Shown one piece after another: positions 14,831 through 23,232 of a stretch of 53,851 nt of DNA. Position numbers and translations under genes: made by a program. Source of the DNA: Candidatus Aminicenantes bacterium RBG_19FT_COMBO_65_30 (GTDB taxonomy: Bacteria > Acidobacteriota > Aminicenantia > Aminicenantales > Saccharicenantaceae); contig MEYF01000018.1 in NCBI GenBank assembly GCA_001775755.1, forward strand, positions 892 to 54,742, read 5' to 3'. Positions within the stretch are counted from its first letter, which is position 1, and each line of letters starts with the position of its first letter. The notes beneath the pieces were generated by a model that saw only the letters and a list, made by a program, of their open reading frames with translations, was not told where the DNA came from and searched no databases.

Positions 14831-16150
14831 ATGGCCAAGATTTTGCTGCTCGATTTCACAGAAGCCGAAAGAGACCATCTCGTCTCCCAGAAATACGACG
14901 TCGAGACCCGGACGACGGGCTGGACGACGGGCGGGGACGAATCCCTCAACCTGCCCGACGATAGCGAGATCGTCTTCTATCAGGTCGGCGGCGGGGCCGC
15001 AGCGGGCCGGGCCGACCTCCACGCCGGAGTCCACGAAATCCTCATGGCGAGGGTGAAGGAAGGCGCCCGGGTCGTCTGCTTCATCGGCGGCGGCGACACG
15101 CGCCAGCTGACGAATATCATCGGGCCCGTCGCCGGACTCCAGATCAAGGACAGCGTCCGGGCCGACGCCGTCGTCTTCAGCCCCCGCGCCCTGTTCCACG
15201 CCCCCTTCGAACGGTTCAAGCCCTTCATCGCCAAGGCCTTCCGGCTCCTCCCCGAGACCTTCGCCGACGGCGTATGGGAGAAAGAGACCGCCACGTCCGG
15301 CAAGTTCGAATTCCTGGCCAAGACGACCGACGGCGCGCCCGTGGCGATGATCCTGAGGAAAGGCAGGGGCCATGTCCTCCTCCTGCCTTCGTTCGGGCCG
15401 AAGAACGTCGAGGTCGTCGACTCCATCCTGAAAGACAAGCTATCGCTCGGCGCCGAGCTCCTCGATGAGCCGGCCGGCGATTGGCTCGACGCCGACGACT
15501 ACGCCTTCCCGGAGCTCAAGGCCCTGGCGGCCAAGCGGGACGAGGAGAAGAAGCGGTTCGACGAGGTCCTGGCCGACTACGACCGCCAGATCAAGGACAT
15601 GAGGGCCGGCGGCCAGGAGGAATTCCACCGCCTGCTCACGGGCGAGGGGGCCGTCCTCAAGAAGGCCATCGTCCATGCGTTCCGCTATCTCGGCTGGGGC
15701 CGGGTGGTGGACGTCGACGAGTATTGGAAGAAAGTCATCCGGAACAAGGAGGAGGACGCCTGGCTCATCGAGCCCGGCGACTCACCCGTCGAGGTCGGCA
15801 TCCGCAAGGGCGAGCTCGTCATCGTCCTCGTCCGGAGCAATAAGAACTGGGCAACCGACGATGAGTGCGCGCTCCTTCAGAAGTACAAAGGCCGGCGGAT
15901 GCAGGAGTTCGACAACACCCGGATGAAGGCCGTCCTCGTCGGCAACTACTTCTCCGCGACCGAGGCCAAGATCCGGGAGAATCCGTTCTCCGCCTCCCAG
16001 ATCGAGGAGGCCCAGAAGGACGGCAACGGCCTGCTCGCGACCTACGAGCTCTTCCGGGCGATCAAGGCCGAGAAGGAAAGCCGCATCTCCAAGGACGCCA
16101 TTCGCGAGCAGATCAAGCTCAAGACCGGCCTGATCACGTTCGAGATCTGA
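14831..16150 (+). CDS. Two-domain protein with a degenerate nuclease-like C-terminus
   Basis: A 439-residue cytosolic protein; no named family recognised. Residues 1-215 alternate strand and helix (opening AKILLLDF, with a glycine-rich VCFIGGGDT) and could be a flavodoxin- or glutamine-amidotransferase-like sheet without an obvious catalytic cysteine. A helical linker follows (about 220-265). Residues 270-439 follow the layout of PD-(D/E)XK nuclease-fold proteins: an ALxYLGW-like start, EDAWLIE, a central strand, KAVLVGNYF, then a late GLLATYELF helix. The expected E-x-K on the central strand reads VIVLVRSN, so the nuclease centre appears lost. AAGGAG supports the ATG at 14831, 19 codons after the track start. 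A binding or sensing role is inferred. Confidence 0.6.
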   Translation: MAKILLLDFTEAERDHLVSQKYDVETRTTGWTTGGDESLNLPDDSEIVFYQVGGGAAAGRADLHAGVHEILMARVKEGARVVCFIGGGDTRQLTNIIGPVAGLQIKDSVRADAVVFSPRALFHAPFERFKPFIAKAFRLLPETFADGVWEKETATSGKFEFLAKTTDGAPVAMILRKGRGHVLLLPSFGPKNVEVVDSILKDKLSLGAELLDEPAGDWLDADDYAFPELKALAAKRDEEKKRFDEVLADYDRQIKDMRAGGQEEFHRLLTGEGAVLKKAIVHAFRYLGWGRVVDVDEYWKKVIRNKEEDAWLIEPGDSPVEVGIRKGELVIVLVRSNKNWATDDECALLQKYKGRRMQEFDNTRMKAVLVGNYFSATEAKIRENPFSASQIEEAQKDGNGLLATYELFRAIKAEKESRISKDAIREQIKLKTGLITFEI

Positions 16151-16206
16151 GGCCCGCGGCCCCCGCCCCAGGCCGTCCCATCACTGACCGGGCGGCAACG
16201 CGCACA

Positions 16207-16221
16207 GTTTGACCCCTTCTT
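16207..16221 (+). repeat. Solo end of the GGGGTCAAAC repeat family
   Basis: GTTTGACCCCTTCTT matches the right end of the repeat elements at 23131-23232 and 23813-23952. No partner end is found nearby, so this is a half-element or remnant. It sits two bases before the -35 box of the next gene. Confidence 0.6.
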
Positions 16222-16223
16222 GT

Positions 16224-16252
16224 TTGACCGTTGTGGTCGATTGTGCTACAAA
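16224..16252 (+). promoter_or_regulatory. Promoter for the TPR membrane protein gene
   Basis: TTGACC, a 17-base spacer and TACAAA. The -35 region repeats the TTTGACC of the adjacent repeat end, suggesting that the box derives from the repeat family. Confidence 0.5.
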
Positions 16253-16286
16253 AGAAGGCTGCCGATATCCGGCGCGGGAGAGAGAA

Positions 16287-16943
16287 ATGAAGAGAACGGA
16301 GAGGCACCACCTTCAAGAAGACGGTATGGCCCACGGGCTGAACTGGCTCGTCGAGACGATCAGGAAGTATCGGCGTGAGATCGTCATCGTCGCCGGGGCG
16401 CTCGTCTTCGCGGCCGTCGTCTTCGGCGCGCTCCTCCTCGTCCGTTCTCACGGGCGGAGCGTTCAGAGCCGGGCTATCGGGGAAATCGGCGACCTCGCCG
16501 CCGAGGTCGTTCTGAAACCCGAAAAGCTGGCCGACCTGGAGAAGCTCGCCGAGAAAGGGCGCACCGCCCGCCTGGCCAACATGGAACTGGCCAGGTACTG
16601 GGCTGAGAAGGGCGATTGGGCCAAGGCGGAATCGTACCTGGGCCGGATCGCCGACGGCAGGAAGGACCTCCTTCATTACCAGGCCGAGGACCTCAAAGCC
16701 CAAGTCGCGCTGGGGAAGAAGGAGTTCGACAAGGCTATCGCCATTTACAAAAAGATCGGCGACGAAAAGCCCAAGGTCTATCCGCTCGACGCCGCCCTGT
16801 TCCACCTCGCCGAGAGCCACGAGCTCAAAGGCGAGACCAAAGAGGCGCTGGACCTTTACAAGAAGCTCCAGGAGGAGTACGCCCAGTCCTACTACGGCTA
16901 CGAGGCGTCCCTCAAGGTCGGCCGGCTGGGGCTCCAGAAATAG
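16287..16943 (+). CDS. Membrane-anchored TPR protein (YfgM-like)
   Basis: A 218-residue protein with a basic N-terminal tail, one membrane helix at about residues 33-55 and a C-terminal region of helical repeats. The repeats (ARYWAEKGDWAKAESYLGRI, KKEFDKAIAIYKKI and HELKGETKEALDLYKKL) follow the tetratricopeptide pattern, and the layout (short cytosolic tail, one helix, periplasmic TPR) is that of YfgM-type ancillary translocon proteins. Function is inferred from the layout only. The ATG at 16287 is preceded by GGGAGAGAG. The longer track start would place a polar leader before the membrane helix. A ferredoxin gene with its own -10 box follows 39 bases later. Confidence 0.7.
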   Translation: MKRTERHHLQEDGMAHGLNWLVETIRKYRREIVIVAGALVFAAVVFGALLLVRSHGRSVQSRAIGEIGDLAAEVVLKPEKLADLEKLAEKGRTARLANMELARYWAEKGDWAKAESYLGRIADGRKDLLHYQAEDLKAQVALGKKEFDKAIAIYKKIGDEKPKVYPLDAALFHLAESHELKGETKEALDLYKKLQEEYAQSYYGYEASLKVGRLGLQK

Positions 16944-17231
<288 letters not shown>

Positions 17232-17256
17232 TCCCTCATCGATCGGGCTAGTCTTG

Positions 17257-17292
17257 AAGGAGGAGTGAACGGGCTTCACTCCTCCTTTTTTT
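17257..17292 (+). terminator. Intrinsic terminator after the ferredoxin gene
   Basis: A perfect 13-base stem (AAGGAGGAGTGAA pairing with TTCACTCCTCCTT), a five-base loop CGGGC and a run of T residues. It ends about ten bases before the M50 protease start, so that gene needs its own start signal or read-through. Confidence 0.9.
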
Positions 17293-17301
17293 CTTGGGAC
17301 C

Positions 17302-18264
17302 ATGAATGACGCGTCGGTTGGCGAAAGGCCCTGGCTGAACGGGCTCCTCTTCGTCCTGACCATCCTGTCGACCTGCTTTGCCGGACTCGGCTGGAGCGCG
17401 AGCTATCTCTATCTCGACGGCGGCGCCGCGTCCGGGGCGGACTTCGTCGCCGGGGCAGGCCGCGCGTTCACTGATCCCCGGATCTTCCCGCTGAGCGCCC
17501 TCTATGCGGCCGCCCTGATGACCATCCTCGTCGGGCACGAGCTCGGTCACTACTTGACCTGCCGCCGCTACGGCATTCGGGCGACGCTGCCCTTCTTCAT
17601 CCCCGGCCCTCCGTTCATCGGGACCTTCGGGGCGTTCATCCGCATCAAGTCACCCATCCGCTTCAAGCATCAGATCTTCGACGTCGGCGCCAACGGTCCG
17701 CTCGTCGGATTCTTCCTCGCCCTGCCCGCCCTGGCCGGCGGCCTGGCCTTTTCGAGGGTGACGGCCTATATCCCCGCGGCGGATACCATCTCCTTCGGCG
17801 AGCCGCTCCTCTTCAAGCTCCTGACGGCCCTTTTCTTCGGGAGGGTCCCCGAGGGTTCGGCCCTTATCCTGCACCCGGTCGGCTTCGCCGGCTGGGTGGG
17901 ACTCCTGGTCACGGCCATCAACCTGGTGCCGCTCGGCCAGCTCGACGGCGGGCACATCGCCTACGCCCTTCTCGGAAGGAAGGCCCGGTTCGTCTCCAGG
18001 ATCATGGTCGGATTCCTCGTCGTCATGGGCGTCTTTTTCCACATCACCTGGCTCATCGTGGCCGCCGTGATCCTCTTTTTCGAATTCAAGTCGAAGTCCC
18101 GCATGAAACACCCGCCGGTCATGGATGAGGACGCGCCGCTCGACCCGAAAAGGCGGTTCCTGAGCGTTCTCATCGTTCTTATTTTCATCCTGTCCTTCAT
18201 TCCCGACCCGGTCAAGGGCATGGGATTGTTGAGTGTTATCAAGGGCGCGCTCGGAGCCGGATGA
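17302..18264 (+). CDS. Site-2 protease family zinc metallopeptidase (M50)
   Basis: A 320-residue polytopic membrane protein. The zinc motif HELGHY (His79, Glu80, His83) lies in a membrane helix, and the third ligand motif LDGGH occurs near residue 215 in NLVPLGQLDGGH, as in EcfE/FtsEX-independent M50B and plant EGY-like proteases. No PDZ domain is present. The PGPPFIGTFGAFIRIKSP region and the C-terminal helices match the EGY-like group, so it may cleave membrane-bound regulators; the substrate is unknown. The ATG directly follows an intrinsic terminator and has only GGGACC before it, so initiation may be weak. The next 199 bases carry no gene but contain a palindrome and promoter. Confidence 0.87.
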   Translation: MNDASVGERPWLNGLLFVLTILSTCFAGLGWSASYLYLDGGAASGADFVAGAGRAFTDPRIFPLSALYAAALMTILVGHELGHYLTCRRYGIRATLPFFIPGPPFIGTFGAFIRIKSPIRFKHQIFDVGANGPLVGFFLALPALAGGLAFSRVTAYIPAADTISFGEPLLFKLLTALFFGRVPEGSALILHPVGFAGWVGLLVTAINLVPLGQLDGGHIAYALLGRKARFVSRIMVGFLVVMGVFFHITWLIVAAVILFFEFKSKSRMKHPPVMDEDAPLDPKRRFLSVLIVLIFILSFIPDPVKGMGLLSVIKGALGAG

Positions 18265-18387
18265 CGGAGCGCGATGACAGCGAGCCGGCCCGGATTTTTA
18301 CACAACATTTGTGGAAAAGTTAATGTCCGGCCCTGCTTGAACATAACTCGGATTGCACAAGAATTCATCATGGCCGCAATTCGGGCG

Positions 18388-18442
18388 TTTTCAATGAGTT
18401 AACAGCTCATTGAAAAGACTGATGTTGTGGCGTTAATATAAT
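18388..18442 (+). promoter_or_regulatory. Palindromic operator and promoter before the zinc-ribbon gene
   Basis: A perfect 11-base inverted repeat, TTTTCAATGAG (18388-18398) and CTCATTGAAAA (18406-18416), with a seven-base spacer TTAACAG. Its right arm supplies TTGAAA at 18410-18415, which stands 18 bases before TAATAT (18434-18439); a perfect TATAAT overlaps at 18437-18442. The arrangement suggests a dimeric regulator binding over the -35 box. No T-run follows, so a terminator is unlikely. The region is AT-rich relative to its surroundings. Confidence 0.5.
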
Positions 18443-18463
18443 GGAGGGCCGAAGGAGGCGCGC

Positions 18464-19147
18464 ATGGCCGACCAGTTCCGTGAAGCCGAGGCGACATTCA
18501 GCCTCCTGCGCGAAAAGTTCAGGGACAATAAGATCTCCCAGAGGGAGTTCGCCGACTCCCTGAAACAGCTCCGGATCAGGGACGATCAGGGCCGCTTCTG
18601 GGTGATCGGCGCGCAAAGCGGCAAATGGTACGCCTTCGAGAACGGCGAATGGGTCGAAGCCAAGCCTCCTTCCCAGATGGAGAGGAAGGCGATCTGCATC
18701 GCCTGCGGCTTCGAGAACGACCTCGAAGCCGAGTTCTGCGCCCGCTGCGGCAACCGGCACGACGAGGAAGCCCCCGAAACGCCAACGGCGGCGGACGAAG
18801 GCGGATTGTCCGCGCCGGACGAAGCGGCCCAGCCGCCGGCGGGCGGAGAGATCGTCATCCGCTCCGCCAACGTGATTTCGTTTTTCTGGTTCTTCGGCGT
18901 CCTGGGGCTGTTCGCGGGGATCCTCTTCGGCCTCCTCGCCGGCGTGACGAGCCTCTTCACCGGTTTCGTCGCCGGCCTGCCCGGCTTTTTTGTGGACCAC
19001 CAGGGTGACCTCCTGGGAGGGCTGGCGTTCTCCATTATCGGCGGGATCCTGGGCTTCGGCATCGGCGGGGCGGCGGGCGCGGCCATAGCCGCCGTTTCGA
19101 ACGGGATCCTGTCGCTCGTCGGCGGCCTCAGGTTCCGCCGGTCTTGA
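18464..19147 (+). CDS. Zinc-ribbon membrane protein
   Basis: A 227-residue protein in three parts. Residues 1-65 form a helical start followed by a tryptophan- and tyrosine-rich strand pair (FWVIGAQSGKWYAFENGEWV), reminiscent of a GYF-like tile. A zinc ribbon follows, CIACGF and CARCGN with ten residues between the pairs (about 77-95). After an acidic linker come two or three glycine-rich membrane helices (about 140-225). No function is known to me. GGAGG before the ATG is a good ribosome binding site. Its 3' end overlaps the convergent hypF gene by 20 bases. Regulation through the upstream palindrome is likely. Confidence 0.7.
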   Translation: MADQFREAEATFSLLREKFRDNKISQREFADSLKQLRIRDDQGRFWVIGAQSGKWYAFENGEWVEAKPPSQMERKAICIACGFENDLEAEFCARCGNRHDEEAPETPTAADEGGLSAPDEAAQPPAGGEIVIRSANVISFFWFFGVLGLFAGILFGLLAGVTSLFTGFVAGLPGFFVDHQGDLLGGLAFSIIGGILGFGIGGAAGAAIAAVSNGILSLVGGLRFRRS

Positions 19148-21416
19148 CCCTGGCCAGGCCCCAGGCGATCTGGCCGAGCGACAGCGATTCGTCGTTGGGG
19201 GAGTAAGCCAGCGGCCGGAAAACGCGGAACCCCTTCGCGGCGAGCCGTCTCTCCGTCCTTTCGAGAAGCCGCCTGTTGAGGAAGACCCCTCCCGCGAGCG
19301 AAACATCCCCCGTCCCGTGTTCGCGCCGCGCGCGTTCGGCGACGCGGACAATGAGGCCGGCCAGGGAATCATGGAACTTGGCTGAAACCGCCGCAACGGG
19401 CGTTCCTTTTTCGATGTCGCGGACGAAGGAGCGAATGAGCGGCGCGAAGGATATCTCCACGGGCCGGCCCGGGCCCGGATCGGACAGGGCGATCGGGTAG
19501 GCGCCGCGGAAGGCCCCGTCGGCGGCGGCCTCGAAGCGCATGGCCGCCTCGGCCTCGAATTCCTGACGCTCGGGCGCCGTGCCGGCGAGGAACGAAGCGG
19601 CGTCGAAGAGCCGGCCGCAGCTCGAAGAGAGGGGGCTCCGGACGCCGCCGCGGATCATTCCGAGGACGGCGACCGCGCGCCGATTGCCGATCCTGTGGAA
19701 GGCGGCGAGGCCGGGGACGTCCGCGCCGAAGGCCCGGTCGAGGTAGGCCAGGGCCATCCGCCACGGCTCGCGTGCGGCCAGGTCGCCGCCGGGCAGGGGC
19801 ACGGGCTCGAACCTGGCGAAACGCTCGTAGCCGTCATAATCAGCCAGGAGAAATTCCCCGCCCCAGGCCGTCCCGTCCTGGCCGTAGCCGTAGCCGTCGA
19901 GGGCCACGCCGAGGACGCGGCGCTGCGGCACGTGCCCATGCTCAAGGAGCGGGGCGAGGACGTGGGCGAAGTGATGCGGAACGCGATGGTGGGGGATGCC
20001 CATCTTGGCCGCGTAGCGGGTCGTCCGGAAGTCGGGATGGAGGTCGGTGACGACGGCCGCCGGCCTGGCGTCGAAGAGGCGCAGGAGATGGGCCAGGGTC
20101 TCTTCGAAATAGCCGAAATTCCGGTAATCGTCGAGATCGCCCAGGAACTGGCTGGTGACGACGTAGCCGTTCTTGTAGAGGGAGATCGTGTCCTTGAGCT
20201 CGCCGCCGAGCGCGACGAGGACGGTGTCGGACCGGAGCGCTTCGGGAACGGACTGGGGGGTGGGGACGTAGCCCCGGGCGCGGCGGACGAAAAGAGGCCT
20301 CTTGTTGACGACCTTGACCACGGAGTCGTCGGCCCGCGTCGCGATCGGACGGTCGTGCGTCAGCACGGCGTCGCAGAGCTTCCGGATCCCCTCTTCCTCG
20401 TCCTTGATGATCGGGGCGTCCTTGGCGTTGGAGCTCGTGGCCACGACGAGCTCGAGGTGCTCGAGAAGAAGACGGTGGAGGGGCGTATAGGGCAGCATGA
20501 AGCCGACCTCGTCGAGGTTGGGCGCGATGAGCGGGATGTCCTTCTTTTTCCTGAGAAGAACGATCGGCCGGCGCGGCGAGAGGAGGAGCCGGCGCTCGGC
20601 CGGGCTTGCGTCGGCGAAGCGGCCGACGACGGCGACGTCCCGGGCCATGAGCGCCAGCGGCTTCGTTCGGCGGTCCTTCGTCCGGCGCAGCCGGGCGACG
20701 GCCTTCCGGTCGAAGGGGTCGCAGACGAGGTGGAAGCCGCCGAGCCCTTTCACGGCCAGGATCTTTCCCGCCCGGATGAGCTCGACGGCCTCGGGGATGT
20801 CGCCGCGGAGCTTGCGTCCGGTTCGCGCATCGAGGAGCGTCAGGCGCGGCCCGCAGGCCGGGCAGGCGATGGGCTGGGCGTGATGCCTGCGGTCGAGCGG
20901 ATCCTCGTACTCGCGGCGGCAGTCCGGGCACATGGGGAAGCCGGACATGGTCGTCCGCGGCCGGTCGTAAGGCAGGCCCCGGACGATGGTGTAGCGGGGG
21001 CCGCAGTTGGTGCAGTTGGTGAAGGCGTAGCGGTAGCGGCGCTCCCCGGGCGTTTCGATCTCCTCGAGGCAATCGGGGCACGTGGCGATGTCGGGGGAGA
21101 TGAAGACGAATCCCGCGGCGTCCCGGGTCTTCCGGATCTCGAAGCCCCGGCTGTTCTCGACCGGCGCGGGGCGCACGTCGAGCTTCTCGATGACGGCCAG
21201 GGGCGGCAGGCCCGCGCGCAGGGCGGCGGGGAATTTTTCGCGGACGACCGAGGGCGGCCCTTCGACGTGGATCTCGACGCCCGAGCCGGCGTTCTCGACC
21301 CAGCCGTCGAGCCCCAAGCCGCGGGCGAGGCGGTAGATGTAAGGGCGGAACCCGACTCCTTGGACGACGCCGAACACGGTCAGGCGCGCCGCGGCCTTGC
21401 GCGTTCTTGTCGTCAT
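19128..21416 (-). CDS. hypF: Carbamoyltransferase HypF
   Basis: A 762-residue HypF of full length. The N-terminal acylphosphatase domain carries VQGVGFRPY; two zinc-finger blocks follow (CPDC with CTNC, then CPDC with CPAC, residues about 115-195); next comes a YrdC-like domain and a C-terminal Kae1-like domain with LDGYGYGQDGTAWGGEF. HypF uses carbamoyl phosphate and ATP to carbamoylate HypE, the first step in making the cyanide ligands of [NiFe]-hydrogenases. No other hyp gene or hydrogenase is in this window, so the partners must lie elsewhere. It starts 13 bases after queH and probably shares its transcript. Confidence 0.95.
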   Translation of the reverse strand: MTTRTRKAAARLTVFGVVQGVGFRPYIYRLARGLGLDGWVENAGSGVEIHVEGPPSVVREKFPAALRAGLPPLAVIEKLDVRPAPVENSRGFEIRKTRDAAGFVFISPDIATCPDCLEEIETPGERRYRYAFTNCTNCGPRYTIVRGLPYDRPRTTMSGFPMCPDCRREYEDPLDRRHHAQPIACPACGPRLTLLDARTGRKLRGDIPEAVELIRAGKILAVKGLGGFHLVCDPFDRKAVARLRRTKDRRTKPLALMARDVAVVGRFADASPAERRLLLSPRRPIVLLRKKKDIPLIAPNLDEVGFMLPYTPLHRLLLEHLELVVATSSNAKDAPIIKDEEEGIRKLCDAVLTHDRPIATRADDSVVKVVNKRPLFVRRARGYVPTPQSVPEALRSDTVLVALGGELKDTISLYKNGYVVTSQFLGDLDDYRNFGYFEETLAHLLRLFDARPAAVVTDLHPDFRTTRYAAKMGIPHHRVPHHFAHVLAPLLEHGHVPQRRVLGVALDGYGYGQDGTAWGGEFLLADYDGYERFARFEPVPLPGGDLAAREPWRMALAYLDRAFGADVPGLAAFHRIGNRRAVAVLGMIRGGVRSPLSSSCGRLFDAASFLAGTAPERQEFEAEAAMRFEAAADGAFRGAYPIALSDPGPGRPVEISFAPLIRSFVRDIEKGTPVAAVSAKFHDSLAGLIVRVAERARREHGTGDVSLAGGVFLNRRLLERTERRLAAKGFRVFRPLAYSPNDESLSLGQIAWGLARVKTGGT

Positions 21417-21429
21417 GGGTCCCGCCGCC

Positions 21430-21990
21430 TCACGATGAGGACCTTTTCCCGACGGCGGCCCGGCTGTAGAGACAGCCGCAGTAATCCTGCCGGTAGAGCC
21501 CGTGGGCCCGGCTGAGGTCGACGCTTTTCTTGAAGCCGTCCTTCTTCTTGAAGTCCGCTTCGAGGAAGGCGACGCCGTAACGGGCGGCGAATTGACGGCC
21601 GATGCGGTTCATGACGGCGGCCTTTTTCCAGGGGCTGAGGCTCATGACCGTGGCGTAGGCGTCGAACCCCTCGCCGGCCGCCCTCTCCGCCGTCCGGCGG
21701 AGCCTCGCGGCGTAGCAGACGTCGCAGCGACGCCCCTTCTCCGGCTCGTCCTTGAATTTCCTGGTCAGGGCGAACCAGCCGGCCGGGTCGTATTCGTCCT
21801 CGAGTAAGGGGACGCCGACGGTCCGGGCGACCTTGCGGGCCTCTTCGAGCCGGAGGTCGTACTCCTCGCGGGGATGAATGTTGGAGTTCGAGAAAAAGCC
21901 GGTCACTTCGTAAGCTTCCTTGAGGACGCCGAAGACGAACAGGGCGTCAGGCGCGCAGCAGACATGAACCAAAATGCTGGGTTTGGGCAC
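21430..21990 (-). CDS. queH: Epoxyqueuosine reductase QueH
   Basis: A 186-residue QueH, which converts epoxyqueuosine to queuosine in tRNA and replaces the unrelated QueG. The conserved cysteine clusters are present: HVCCAPD (Cys11-Cys12), GRRCDVCY (Cys89, Cys92) and YRQDYCGC (Cys171, Cys173), which hold the iron-sulfur cluster and neighbouring metal. The start is a GTG; a weak purine stretch precedes it. No other queuosine gene is nearby. It is followed at 13 bases by hypF, an association I regard as transcriptional rather than functional. The C-terminus is a few residues longer than usual. Confidence 0.92.
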   Translation of the reverse strand: MPKPSILVHVCCAPDALFVFGVLKEAYEVTGFFSNSNIHPREEYDLRLEEARKVARTVGVPLLEDEYDPAGWFALTRKFKDEPEKGRRCDVCYAARLRRTAERAAGEGFDAYATVMSLSPWKKAAVMNRIGRQFAARYGVAFLEADFKKKDGFKKSVDLSRAHGLYRQDYCGCLYSRAAVGKRSSS

Positions 21991-22062
21991 CCGACTATTC
22001 TAGCTGTACTCTGAATTGGGGACAAGTCAGCGCGGACATCCGCCGAATACGATCCCCTCGGC

Positions 22063-23091
22063 CTATTTTAAATGTTCGAGACGGTCCTCGAGGTCGGCGA
22101 TCGTCTTGTTCACGCCGTCGATCTGAAAGTAGACGACGGCCAAGTCCTCATGGCCGATCCGCGCCTCGTCGAGGATGCGGCCGACATTCTTGAACAACGG
22201 CTCCATGAGCCGCTTGACATCGACGATCTTGTCCTGAATGAGCGCCTTCGCCTTCTGCCACTCCCGGATCTCCTTTTCCCGGACCTGGAGGCGCTCGCGG
22301 TACTCCTCCTCGATCCGGTGGATGGCGGCGTTGAAGACGCGCACTCGGCCCTCGACCTCTTCAAGGCGGCGCTCCAGCCGGTAGCGCTCCTCCTGGAGGA
22401 GGGGCGCCTTCTCCCGGAGGGCGCGGACGAGGCCGGCCAGGGAGGCCGCCTTGTCCCGGGCCTTGTCCAGCCGGGCCGTCCTGTCGGCTTCATTGAGTTT
22501 TGGATTCTCCTCGGCGTTACGGACGTCCTTTTCGACCGCCCTGACCTGGGCTTCGGCGGCCTCGGCTTCGCGAAGCGATGCTTCCAGGGGGTCGAGAATT
22601 TCCTTCTTCTTGTTGGCTAGGGCGAGCATCTCCTCCTGGTGCGGCCGCCGGGCCTCTTCCTGTTCGCTGACGAGGGCCCGGAACCGCTCAAGCGCCGCCT
22701 CGTGTTCGCGGCCGAGGACCTCGATCCGCGAAAAGACGTCGTGCCACGTCTTCTGGTGACGGCCGATCTCCTGCTCAAGGCCGGAAAGCTTGCCGCATTC
22801 CTCTTCGATGCAGGGCGCCCGCACGTCCTCTTTCCAGGCGAGCTTGCCGAGCTCCCTCCAGAGCCCGGCCTTCTTCTCATTTTCCTTCTTCAGCTTGACC
22901 TGGAGGCGGAGGCGGAGCATGTGGCGGCGGGCTCCCGACAGGAACGCGCTGATCCTGCGGCGGAGGTCCTTGTCCCGAAGGAAGATGAAAACGATGAGGA
23001 GCAGGATAACGCAGAGAAGGAACCAGAGCAGCCAGAAGGGGAGGCCCTCGGGAACGCCTGAAGGTGGCTGGGTCTGGAGGGTCGCGTCCAC
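22063..23091 (-). CDS. Membrane-anchored coiled-coil protein
   Basis: A 342-residue protein with one N-terminal membrane helix (about residues 15-38) and then almost continuous heptad-patterned coiled coil rich in Glu, Lys, Arg and Leu (about 60-325). Two cysteines in RAPCIEEEC could coordinate metal or crosslink. No family recognised; the shape suggests a structural or tethering role on the inner membrane. The track start is a TTG inside a repeat element, so I use the GTG at 23091, which has GGGG close upstream and begins a sensible pre-helix segment. Repeat element A separates it from the thioredoxin gene upstream. Confidence 0.6.
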   Translation of the reverse strand: MDATLQTQPPSGVPEGLPFWLLWFLLCVILLLIVFIFLRDKDLRRRISAFLSGARRHMLRLRLQVKLKKENEKKAGLWRELGKLAWKEDVRAPCIEEECGKLSGLEQEIGRHQKTWHDVFSRIEVLGREHEAALERFRALVSEQEEARRPHQEEMLALANKKKEILDPLEASLREAEAAEAQVRAVEKDVRNAEENPKLNEADRTARLDKARDKAASLAGLVRALREKAPLLQEERYRLERRLEEVEGRVRVFNAAIHRIEEEYRERLQVREKEIREWQKAKALIQDKIVDVKRLMEPLFKNVGRILDEARIGHEDLAVVYFQIDGVNKTIADLEDRLEHLK

Positions 23092-23130
23092 GCCCCAATT
23101 ATGGCACAAGGGCGGCCTTGCGGACAATCC

Positions 23131-23232
23131 AGAAGGGGTCAAACCTTAATTCTTATACTTTTTAGGTTCTTAATCTCTGCCCGCACGGAGATTAGGTTTA
23201 AAAGTATAAGAATTAAGGTTTGACCCCTTCTT
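23131..23232. repeat. Dispersed palindromic repeat, copy A (long hairpin)
   Basis: The left end AGAAGGGGTCAAACCTTAAT and its reverse complement at the right end belong to a perfect arm of about 32 bases on each side, continuing imperfectly inward to a GC-rich loop near 23177-23187. The whole 102-base element folds into one long hairpin. Its right end overlaps the stop codon of the thioredoxin gene. Its interior differs from copies B and C, so copies share the ends but not the core. Confidence 0.85.

Noticed and set aside
23136-23141. TTGACC of repeat A as -35 for the coiled-coil membrane protein gene
   Set aside because: No acceptable -10 box follows at 16-18 bases on the minus strand, unlike the por and TPR cases.
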